Of a stretch of DNA of 64,000 nt, positions 35,835-43,588 are shown piece by piece. How positions within the stretch are numbered: the first letter of the stretch is position 1; each line of letters opens with the position of its first letter. A program made the translations under genes and the position numbers. This DNA comes from Chromatiaceae bacterium (GTDB taxonomy: Bacteria > Pseudomonadota > Gammaproteobacteria > Chromatiales > Chromatiaceae): contig JACKML010000008.1 in the NCBI GenBank assembly GCA_024235415.1, positions 62,001 through 126,000 on the forward strand, in the 5' to 3' direction. The notes below the pieces were generated by a model that was not told where the DNA came from, made no database searches, and was given only the letters and a program-made list of their open reading frames with translations.

Positions 35835-38423
35835 TCAGGCCCGTTGGGGCACGGGTGCCGCAGAACCTTTGCGACGCAACTGCAAACGCCAGATCAGCGC
35901 CAGTAGGATCAATGCCGGAATGAACATCAGGTGCTTCGGAGGCCGGTCAGCGTCCGCCTGCAGGTTGACAATCTCCCAGTCGAAATCGATCCCTACCCTT
36001 TGCGCCTCACTGCCAAACATCACGTTGTCAGCCAGCACCTTGCCATCATCCTCTCGAAGTTCGAGTCCCGCGTCGGCAAGGCGCTGCACACCATCGCCCG
36101 CTTTACCAAGCGGCAACAACACCGTGCGGGTCATAAACTTGCCGTCCAGCGTTTCGCCCTGCACCACCATCTGCAGCTTTCCGTTTTCCGGGACCTTGGC
36201 AGCCTGTTGCACAAGCTGCGTCGCCGGAATCACTTCTGTTGGGGCATAGATCTCGTCCCACCAGAATCCCGGGCGGAAGAGCGTGAAGGCAACGAGCAGG
36301 AGTGCCAGTGATTCCCAGAGCCGGCTCTTGACCAGCCAATAACCCTGCGTGGCCGCTGCAAACAGCAACATGGCCACGGTCGCCGACGCAATAACAATGA
36401 CGAGCTCAAACCAGGTATCGATACCGATCAGCAGCAACTGGGTGTTGAAGATGAACAGGAACGGCAGGATTGCTGTACGGATGTCGTACATGAAGCCCTG
36501 GATACCGGTCTTGATCGGGTCGCTCTTGGCGATTGCCGCAGCCGCGAACGCAGCCAACCCCACCGGCGGTGTATCGTCCGCCAGTATCCCGAAGTAAAAC
36601 ACGAACATATGGACTGCGATCAATGGCACGATGATGCCGTTGATCGATGCCAACGACACCACCACAGGCGCCATCAGGCTGGACACCACGATGTAATTGG
36701 CGGTGGTGGGCAGCCCCATACCCAGGATAATGCAGATCATCGCGGTGAATATCAGCGCAGCCATCAGGTTGCCACCGGAGATGAATTCCACGAACTCGAT
36801 CATCACCTGGCCAATGCCGGTCAGCGTGATGGTGCCGACAATGATGCCAGCCGCGGCGGTCGCGACACCGATGCCGATCATATTACGCGCACCGTGCGCA
36901 AGACCGTCAATACACTCTGACAGGCCGCGCTGCACCTGACCCTGCATCTCGTTACCACGGAAGAATGCCAACAGGGGGCGTTGTGTCAGCACGATCACAA
37001 TCATCAGCACGGTGGCCCAGAATGCTGAAAGCCCGGGCGAGAAGCGTTCGACAATCAGGCACCACATCAGTACGACGATCGGCAGCAGAAAATAGAGCCC
37101 GGCCTTGACCGTCGGGCCTGTCTCCGGCAATTCGAGCACGGGGTCGTTCGGATCGTCCTGCTGCAATTCAGGATAGGCTGTCGCGTACTTCAATAGCCCT
37201 ACGTAGGCAATGGCGACCAATACCGCCACGATATAGATTGCCACATCACCGGCGAGGTCCTTTATCCAGCCGATACCGTAGTAGACGAAGAAACCGATCA
37301 CGCAGGCACCTGACACGATGCCGGCGAACGTCATGAGCCGCTGCGCAATTGTCGCCTTGTGGCGCTTGGGCAAACCCTGCATGTTGGCCTTCAAGGCCTC
37401 GAGATGGACGATGTAGAACAGCGCGATATATGAGATCACAGCGGGCAGGATCGCGGCCTTGATGACCTCGAGGTATGAGACACCGACGTACTCGATCATC
37501 AGGAACGCGGCAGCGCCCATCACGGGCGGGGTCAATTGGCCATTCGTCGACGCCGCCACCTCGACGGCTCCGGCCTTGGTACCCGGAAATCCGACGCGCT
37601 TCATCAGCGGGATCGTGAATGTACCCGTCGTGGCAACATTGGCGATCGACGAGCCCGAGATCAGCCCCGTCGTAGCCGAGGCAACAACTGCGGCCTTGGC
37701 CGGGCCACCCTTGAGGTGGCCAAGCAACGCAAACGCCACCTTGATGAAGTAGTTGCCGGCTCCGGCCTGTTCAAGCATTGCGCCGAACAGAACGAACAGG
37801 AAAACAAAACTGGTGGAGACCCCCAGCGCGATGCCAAACACGCCTTCCGTCGTCAGCCATTGGTGCGACATGACCTTGCTCAGGCTCTGGCCCTTGTGCG
37901 CGATCACGTCCGGCATATAGGGACCGCCGAAGGTGTAGGCGAGGAACACGATCGCGACAATCATCAGGGGTGGCCCAAGCGCCCGACGAGTTGCCTCGAG
38001 CAGAATCACCATGCCGGTAACGGCCGTCACCAGGTCGAACGTGGTTGGAGAACCGGATCGACCTGCCAAATCATTGTAAAAAATAAAGATATAAGCGGCG
38101 CTGAAGGCGCCGAGTGCCGCGAGAATCCAGTCCGTCACCGGAATACGGTCGCGTGGTGACCGCTTGAATGCCGGGAAAGCCGTGAATGCAAGGAAGATCG
38201 CGAATGCCAGGTGAATGGCCCTTGCCTCGGTGTTGTTGAACACACCGAATCCGAACAGAAATGGTAGCGGTGATGCATACCAGAGCTGAAACAATGACCA
38301 GGCCAACGGCACACCAAACAACAACTTGCCTGGCACACCCCCGGGATGGCGTGCGCCAGTATCAACCTGCGCGACCAGGTCCTGCGCATCCTCCAGTACG
38401 GGATCAGGTTTTTTTTCCGCCAC
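35835..38423 (-). CDS. Fused TRAP transporter permease (DctQM type) with C-terminal DUF3394
   Basis: The roughly 862-residue protein carries a small-subunit-like N-terminal helical part and a large DctM-type permease core (GLISGSSIANVATTGTFTIP, VAASTNGQLTPPVMGAAAF, MGLPTTANYIVVSSLMAPV). A C-terminal extension follows (residues about 700-860), with a soluble DUF3394-like region and a last helix before LRRKGSAAP. TAXI-type TRAP systems use such fused permeases. I favour the GTG at 38423 (VAEKKPDPVLEDAQ); a GTG at 38456 is an alternative. Partner of the TAXI binding protein upstream. Confidence 0.92.
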   Translation of the reverse strand: MAEKKPDPVLEDAQDLVAQVDTGARHPGGVPGKLLFGVPLAWSLFQLWYASPLPFLFGFGVFNNTEARAIHLAFAIFLAFTAFPAFKRSPRDRIPVTDWILAALGAFSAAYIFIFYNDLAGRSGSPTTFDLVTAVTGMVILLEATRRALGPPLMIVAIVFLAYTFGGPYMPDVIAHKGQSLSKVMSHQWLTTEGVFGIALGVSTSFVFLFVLFGAMLEQAGAGNYFIKVAFALLGHLKGGPAKAAVVASATTGLISGSSIANVATTGTFTIPLMKRVGFPGTKAGAVEVAASTNGQLTPPVMGAAAFLMIEYVGVSYLEVIKAAILPAVISYIALFYIVHLEALKANMQGLPKRHKATIAQRLMTFAGIVSGACVIGFFVYYGIGWIKDLAGDVAIYIVAVLVAIAYVGLLKYATAYPELQQDDPNDPVLELPETGPTVKAGLYFLLPIVVLMWCLIVERFSPGLSAFWATVLMIVIVLTQRPLLAFFRGNEMQGQVQRGLSECIDGLAHGARNMIGIGVATAAAGIIVGTITLTGIGQVMIEFVEFISGGNLMAALIFTAMICIILGMGLPTTANYIVVSSLMAPVVVSLASINGIIVPLIAVHMFVFYFGILADDTPPVGLAAFAAAAIAKSDPIKTGIQGFMYDIRTAILPFLFIFNTQLLLIGIDTWFELVIVIASATVAMLLFAAATQGYWLVKSRLWESLALLLVAFTLFRPGFWWDEIYAPTEVIPATQLVQQAAKVPENGKLQMVVQGETLDGKFMTRTVLLPLGKAGDGVQRLADAGLELREDDGKVLADNVMFGSEAQRVGIDFDWEIVNLQADADRPPKHLMFIPALILLALIWRLQLRRKGSAAPVPQRA

Positions 38424-38533
38424 GTTCCCCCCCACGGCACCAGTAATTCGATGCACCTTGTTGTGTTATGGCCGACAGGCAGGGTGGCGCGGTTGTCGTG
38501 ACCCCCGCGTGGCCCGCACATGCCGATCGCACA

Positions 38534-38570
38534 GTCCCGACCGGCGGCGCGAAAGCCGCCAGCCCGGGAC
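38534..38570. promoter_or_regulatory. Strong hairpin between TAXI binding-protein and TRAP permease genes
   Basis: GTCCCG...GGCGGC pairs with GCCGCC...CGGGAC around a six-base loop, giving a GC-rich stem without a following T tract. It lies 13 bp after the binding-protein stop. Such hairpins typically shield the binding-protein mRNA end and allow less expression of the permease. Structure is seen; function is inferred. Confidence 0.55.
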
Positions 38571-38582
38571 ACCTCTACAGGC

Positions 38583-39554
38583 TTAGATGAGACCTGCTTC
38601 CTTGTAGTACTTCATCGCGCCATCATGCAGTGGTGCAGACAGCCCTTCCCTGACCATCTCCTCTTTCGTCAGATGCTCGAAAGACGGATGCAGCTTGCGG
38701 AAATCGTCGAAATTGTCGAATACCGCCTTGACCACCTGGTACACAGTCTCTGCCGGGGTTTTCGTTGAGGAGACGAAGGTCGCGGCGACACCGAAGGTCG
38801 ATACATCATCGGGGCTGCCGGTATACATGCCGCCTGGAATGACTGCCTTGCGGTAGTAGGAATTATCGGCAACCAGCTTGTCGATCTCCGGCCCGGTGAC
38901 CGGTACCAGCACCGTGTCACACGAGGTGGTGGCCTCTTTGATCGAACCGTTCGGATGGCCGGCGACGTAGACCATCGCATCGATCTTGTTGTCGCACAGG
39001 GCCTGCGACTGCTCTGCGGCCTTCAGTTCCGACACCAGTTTGAAGTCGTCGTTGGTCCAGCCCTTGGCCGCCATCACGACTTCCATCGTGCCGCGCTGAC
39101 CGGAGCCAGGGTTACCGATATTCACACGCTTGCCTTTCAGATCATCGAAGGTCTTGATCCCGGAATCCGCGCGGGCGACCACAGTGAAAGGCTCGGGGTG
39201 GATGGAGAACACGGCGCGCAATTCTGCATTGGCGCCTTGTTCCGCAAACTTGTCGGTACCGTGATAGGCATGGTACTGCCAGTCCGACTGGGCAACGCCC
39301 ATGTCCAGCTCACCCGCGCGAATGGTGTTGAGGTTGTAAACCGAACCACCAGTCGACTCGACCGAACACCGGACACCGTGCTCCTTACGGCCCTTGTTCA
39401 CCAGACGGCAGATTGCCCCACCAGTCGGGTAATACACACCAGTGACACCACCTGTGCCGATCGTAATAAAGGTTTCTGCGCTCGCCGTGCCAACCGCGCC
39501 CAGACCCAATCCGGCAACCAGCGATGCACCAAACAACAGCTTTCTTCCAAACAT
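38583..39554 (-). CDS. TAXI-family TRAP solute-binding protein
   Basis: The 323-residue secreted protein has a signal peptide (KLLFGASLVAGLGLGAVGTA, cleavage after ASA near residue 26). The TAXI domain follows: FITIGTGGVTGVYYPTGGAI, then NTIRAGELDMGVAQSDWQY and NIGNPGSGQRGTMEVV. TAXI proteins deliver substrates such as glutamate or other carboxylates to fused TRAP permeases. A gabT-gabD pair lies directly upstream on the same strand (84-bp gap), suggesting an amino acid or GABA-like substrate; this is inference. Confidence 0.93.
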   Translation of the reverse strand: MFGRKLLFGASLVAGLGLGAVGTASAETFITIGTGGVTGVYYPTGGAICRLVNKGRKEHGVRCSVESTGGSVYNLNTIRAGELDMGVAQSDWQYHAYHGTDKFAEQGANAELRAVFSIHPEPFTVVARADSGIKTFDDLKGKRVNIGNPGSGQRGTMEVVMAAKGWTNDDFKLVSELKAAEQSQALCDNKIDAMVYVAGHPNGSIKEATTSCDTVLVPVTGPEIDKLVADNSYYRKAVIPGGMYTGSPDDVSTFGVAATFVSSTKTPAETVYQVVKAVFDNFDDFRKLHPSFEHLTKEEMVREGLSAPLHDGAMKYYKEAGLI

Positions 39555-39638
39555 TGGATGTTCCTCCTCGTCTTATCTTCGGCTCCACGAGTGGAGCCAC
39601 CTTTGTCATTCAATGGTCACGAGTGACCCAGCCGCACC

Positions 39639-40925
39639 TCATCCCTGGACCAGGGACTCAAGGCAACCTTCGATGATGTCCAGACCCTCGTCGACCACTT
39701 CATTGGAACCCGTTATGGGCACCAGGATCCGAATCACATTGCCGTACATACCGCACGACAAAAGGATCAAACCACGCTCGGCCGCCTTCACCACCAGTTG
39801 ACGCGTGAGATCGGCATCTGCGACCGGTTTGCCATCGACCGTCTTGAACAGTTCCATCGCGACCATGGACCCGAGTCCACGCACGTCGCCGATGCATGCG
39901 TAGCTCTGCGCCATCGAACGCAGGCGCGAGATCAGGCGTTCACCCAGCGCAAGACTGCGTTCGAGGATACCCTCCTCCTCGAACACATCAAGTACAGCCA
40001 ATGCCGCGGCACAACCCAGTGGGCTGCCTGCATAGGTCCCACCTAGTCCACCAGGGCCAACGCTGTCCATGATGTCGGCACGCCCGACGACAGCCGAGAT
40101 CGGAAATCCACCGGCGATGCTCTTGGCCAGCGTCGTCAGGTCGGGAACAACGCCACTGTGTTCCATCGCAAACAGCCTGCCGGTCCGCCCGGCGCCAGCC
40201 TGGACCTCATCCGCAATCAGCAGGATGCCGTGGTCGTCGCACAGTGCGCGCAGGCGTTTGAGGAACTCGGGTGGCGCGACATAGAAGCCGCCCTCGCCCT
40301 GCACCGGTTCGATGATGATCGCGGCCACGCGTGCCGGCTCGACATCTGCCTTGAACAGATTGTTGACCGCGGCCATCGACTGATCAACGGAAATGCCATG
40401 CACCTCGATCGGGAATGGCGCATGGTAGATCTCACCTGGAAAAGGACCGAACCCCGCCTTGTACGGGACCACCTTGCCGGTCAATCCCAGCGTCATCATC
40501 GTGCGTCCGTGATATCCACCGTTGAATGCAATGACGGCGGGGCGGCCTGTGTGCGCCCGCGCGATCTTGACCGCGTTCTCGACCGCTTCCGCACCCGTGG
40601 TCAAAAACAGGGTCTTGTTCGGTGCATCGCCAGGTGCAAGGCTGTTCAGTCGCTCTGCCAGGGCCACGTAGGGCTCATAGGGCAACACCTGGAAACAGGT
40701 GTGCGTGTATTGCTCCATCTGGCGCTGCACCGCCGCCATGACCTTGGGATGGCGGTGCCCCGTATTGAGTACGCCAATACCGCCGGCAAAATCGATGTAA
40801 CGCCGGCCGTCGACATCCCAGACCTCGGCATTCTCGGCGCGCTCGGCATAGATGTTGTGCATGTTCGCCACGCCGCGCGCAACAGCCAGGTTGCGACGGG
40901 CAAGAAGGTCAGCATTCTTCGTCAT
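39639..40925 (-). CDS. gabT: 4-aminobutyrate aminotransferase
   Basis: The 428-residue class-III aminotransferase is close to GabT: TTGAEAVENAVKIARAHTGR, GGYHGRTMMTLGLTGK, the Asp in LIADEVQAGAGRTGRLFAME, and the PLP Lys in LTTLAKSIAGGFPISAVVG near residue 268. It converts GABA plus 2-oxoglutarate to succinate semialdehyde plus glutamate; 5-aminovalerate is another common substrate. It follows gabD by 60 bp on the same strand. Confidence 0.93.
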   Translation of the reverse strand: MTKNADLLARRNLAVARGVANMHNIYAERAENAEVWDVDGRRYIDFAGGIGVLNTGHRHPKVMAAVQRQMEQYTHTCFQVLPYEPYVALAERLNSLAPGDAPNKTLFLTTGAEAVENAVKIARAHTGRPAVIAFNGGYHGRTMMTLGLTGKVVPYKAGFGPFPGEIYHAPFPIEVHGISVDQSMAAVNNLFKADVEPARVAAIIIEPVQGEGGFYVAPPEFLKRLRALCDDHGILLIADEVQAGAGRTGRLFAMEHSGVVPDLTTLAKSIAGGFPISAVVGRADIMDSVGPGGLGGTYAGSPLGCAAALAVLDVFEEEGILERSLALGERLISRLRSMAQSYACIGDVRGLGSMVAMELFKTVDGKPVADADLTRQLVVKAAERGLILLSCGMYGNVIRILVPITGSNEVVDEGLDIIEGCLESLVQG

Positions 40926-40985
40926 GTCAAATCAGCCTTGTCAGTTTTCCCTGATTGATTCGTTTGAACGGGCGCTGTGGCCGCA

Positions 40986-42530
40986 TCAGGCGTCAATGCC
41001 GCCGAGACACAGGTACTTGATTTCGAGATACTCCTCGATGCCGTACTTCGAGCCTTCACGCCCGATACCCGACGATTTCACGCCCCCGAACGGTGCAATC
41101 TCATTCGAGATTATCCCGGCATTGATTCCGACCATCCCGTACTCCAGCGCCTCCGCCACCCGCCAGATACGCGCCAGATCCCTGCTATAAAAATAAGACG
41201 CAAGCCCGTACTCGGTATCGTTGGCCATATCGATGGCCTCCCGCTCGGTCTTGAAGCGGAACAGCGGCGCCAGAGGCCCGAATGTCTCTTCGCTCGCGAC
41301 AGCCATCGATCGACTCACCCCGGTCAGCACAGTCGGCTGGAAGAATGTCCCGCCCAGTGAGTGCCGCGCACCCCCCGTCGTCACCTTCGCACCTTTGCCC
41401 AACGCATCGGCAATGTGCGTCTCGACCTTCCTGACCGCCGCCTCGTTGATCAGCGGCCCTTGCGCCACCCCGTCTTCGAGGCCGTTGCCAACCTTGAGCC
41501 CAGTCGTTACTGCCTCGGAAAACTTGCGCGCAAACTCATCATAGACGGCATCCTGCACCAGGAAGCGGTTGGCGCAGACACAGGTCTGTCCGCTATTACG
41601 ATATTTCGAGGCGAGCGCACCCTCGACAGCCGCATCCACGTCGGCGTCATCGAATACGATAAACGGGGCGTTGCCACCGAGTTCCAGCGAGACTTTCTTG
41701 ACTGTGCTGGCACACTGCTGCATCAGCAGCTTGCCGACCGCGGTCGATCCAGTGAAGCTGAGCTTGCGCACGATCGGGCTTGACGTCATCTCGCCGCCGA
41801 TCGCCTTCGCATCACCTGTCACGACGTTGAGGACGCCAGCAGGAATGCCAGCGCGCTCAGCCAGTTCGCACAGTGCCAGCGCGGAGTACGGCGTCTCCAG
41901 CGCAGGCTTGATAACCATCGTGCAACCGGCCGCGAGCGCGGCGCCCGCCTTGCGCGTGATCATGGCGGCCGGAAAGTTCCATGGCGTGATCGCCACGCAG
42001 ACACCGATCGGTTGCTTGATGACGATGATCCGCTTGTCCGCCTGGTGCTGCGGGATCACGTCGCCGTAGACACGCTTGGCCTCCTCGGCAAACCACTCGA
42101 TGAACGACGCCGCGTACGCGACCTCGCCACGTGCCTCGGCCAGCGGCTTGCCCTGTTCCGTGGTCATGATCAGCGCCAGGTCATTTTGATTGGCCATGAT
42201 CAGCTCGAACCAGGCACGCATTCTGTGCGCACGTTCTTTCGCGGTCAGTGCACGCCACTTGGGCAGCGCGGCTTCGGCCGCCACAAGCGCCCGACGTGTG
42301 TCGTCAGCACCGCAATTGGGGACAGTGCCGATCAACTCACCACTCGCCGGGTTGGTCACTGCCGCGGTCGCACCGTCCTGCGCGCCGGACCAAGCGCCAT
42401 CCACATAACAGAGCTGTCGAAAAAGATTGCCATTGATCAGACCGCGCAACTTGTTGAACTCCCGTATTCGTTGATTCCGTCCGCCGGCGAAAAACCCCTG
42501 TCCGCCCGCCCCGATAACGGCCCACTTCAT
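40986..42530 (-). CDS. gabD: Succinate-semialdehyde dehydrogenase
   Basis: This aldehyde dehydrogenase has the GabD pattern: ITPWNFPAAMITRKAGAALA, the general-base Glu in VSLELGGNAPFIVFDDADVD, and the catalytic Cys in YRNSGQTCVCANRFLVQ. It oxidises succinate semialdehyde from GabT to succinate. The first ATG (42530) gives 514 residues, with about 30 more than GabD needs; a TTG at 42449 with GGGAG 9 nt upstream would start nearer to the conserved LFRQLCYVDGAW and may be the true start. It is first gene of the minus-strand series and divergent from the XRE-cupin regulator. Confidence 0.93.
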   Translation of the reverse strand: MKWAVIGAGGQGFFAGGRNQRIREFNKLRGLINGNLFRQLCYVDGAWSGAQDGATAAVTNPASGELIGTVPNCGADDTRRALVAAEAALPKWRALTAKERAHRMRAWFELIMANQNDLALIMTTEQGKPLAEARGEVAYAASFIEWFAEEAKRVYGDVIPQHQADKRIIVIKQPIGVCVAITPWNFPAAMITRKAGAALAAGCTMVIKPALETPYSALALCELAERAGIPAGVLNVVTGDAKAIGGEMTSSPIVRKLSFTGSTAVGKLLMQQCASTVKKVSLELGGNAPFIVFDDADVDAAVEGALASKYRNSGQTCVCANRFLVQDAVYDEFARKFSEAVTTGLKVGNGLEDGVAQGPLINEAAVRKVETHIADALGKGAKVTTGGARHSLGGTFFQPTVLTGVSRSMAVASEETFGPLAPLFRFKTEREAIDMANDTEYGLASYFYSRDLARIWRVAEALEYGMVGINAGIISNEIAPFGGVKSSGIGREGSKYGIEEYLEIKYLCLGGIDA

Positions 42531-42742
42531 TCAGTCCGGCCGCTCGCCGGCACCGCGAACCCGCCATGGAACTCGGCAGCGTCGGCTTTTTTTGAGCCTA
42601 GCAGGGCTTAATTTTTTAAACAACCCGCCTTTGAATCGCACTTTGTTCTTGCGTCTCGTGGAGCGCAATTCCGGGGACGAGGAAATACCACACAATGATT
42701 ATCTTTTAATAGCAGTCTCTTATATAAGGAGATACCGATCGC

Positions 42743-42778
42743 ATGACGGGTATCGCGGCGAAGCGACAGACCCAATGA
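42743..42778 (+). CDS. Possible 11-residue leader peptide
   Basis: ATG to TGA encodes MTGIAAKRQTQ. AAGGAG ends 11 nt before the ATG, and an AT-rich TATATAA directly precedes it. An imperfect GATACC/GGGTATC hairpin covers the start codon. Only 10 bp separate the stop from a TTGACA box. It is short enough to be chance; it would matter only if transcripts start upstream of 42743. Confidence 0.2.
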   Translation: MTGIAAKRQTQ

Positions 42779-42788
42779 CGCAAGAAAC

Positions 42789-42817
42789 TTGACAAGACTG
42801 CTTAATATTTCAAACAT
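42789..42817 (+). promoter_or_regulatory. Possible sigma-70 promoter of the XRE-cupin regulator
   Basis: A perfect -35 box TTGACA at 42789 is followed by a 17-bp spacer and a weak -10 (AAACAT). The segment is AT-rich against a GC-rich background and ends 67 bp before the TTG start. The -10 is a poor match, so the call is tentative. Confidence 0.35.
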
Positions 42818-42883
42818 TGTTCTCAACGACACCCGGGGTGGTGAACCATTCGCAGCAACCAGCAACCAGGGGGAACAGGTAAC

Positions 42884-43426
42884 TTGGACGTCGGATCCCG
42901 CCTCAAGGCGGCTCGCCAGATGAAGGGGCTATCACAACGTTCACTTGCCCGATTGTCGGGGGTGAACAACGGCACGATATCGCTGATTGAGCAGAACAAA
43001 GTCAGCCCATCGGTCTCGTCGCTCAAGCGTCTGCTCAAGCCATGTTCCATGTCCCTGGGCGAGTTCTTCGACGATCAGACGTTCGAGAAGGAAAAGTTCT
43101 TTTTCCGCGCCGGGGAATTGACGGAGTTTCAATCGGGCGATGTCGTATTCCGCCAGATAAAGCCGAACATTCCGGGGCGGAAGATGCAGGTCATGCACGA
43201 GCGGTACCTGCCGAAGGGAGACACCGGGGAACGCATGCTCACCCACGCTGGCGAAGAGGCGGGCTTCGTGCTCAAGGGCACGGTAGAGGTCACCGTGGGC
43301 AACGAGACGGTCTCATTATCGGCTGGCGAGGCCTATTACTTCGACAGCAGCATCCCGCACCGCTTCCGCAACCAGGGAGATGAAGAATGCGAAATCGTCA
43401 GCGTCTGTACACCGCCCTCGTTCTGA
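42884..43426 (+). CDS. XRE-family regulator with C-terminal cupin (PuuR-like)
   Basis: The 180-residue protein has an N-terminal HTH (MKGLSQRSLARLSGVNNGTI, residues about 14-33) and a C-terminal cupin (residues about 105-178, EAGFVLKGTVEVTVGNE, then AYYFDSSIPHRFRNQG). This layout is that of PuuR and related regulators of polyamine or amine catabolism. The start codon is TTG at 42884, with AGGGGG about 10 nt upstream. It lies between gabD-gabT and a basic amino acid decarboxylase gene, so it probably controls both. Confidence 0.9.
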   Translation: MDVGSRLKAARQMKGLSQRSLARLSGVNNGTISLIEQNKVSPSVSSLKRLLKPCSMSLGEFFDDQTFEKEKFFFRAGELTEFQSGDVVFRQIKPNIPGRKMQVMHERYLPKGDTGERMLTHAGEEAGFVLKGTVEVTVGNETVSLSAGEAYYFDSSIPHRFRNQGDEECEIVSVCTPPSF

Positions 43427-43588
43427 ACGGATAGCGGTACCCCCGTCTTTCGCCACTCTGATTGCGGAAGCACCGACAAACACACGAACAACTGCATCAG
43501 GGAAAGGCACATCCCGCTTCCCTGCTTCTGCGGATTCCGCAGCTGATGCAATCCGGTACCTGGATGAGCGCATTGAGGAAGAGTGAGT

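Larger units (their letters stand above)
42531..42883. other. Divergent intergenic region gabD / XRE-cupin regulator
   Basis: 353 bp, AT-richer than its surroundings, with no full-length gene. It holds the start regions of both divergent transcripts, a possible promoter and a possible leader peptide, which are listed separately. No riboswitch or tRNA is recognisable. Confidence 0.6.
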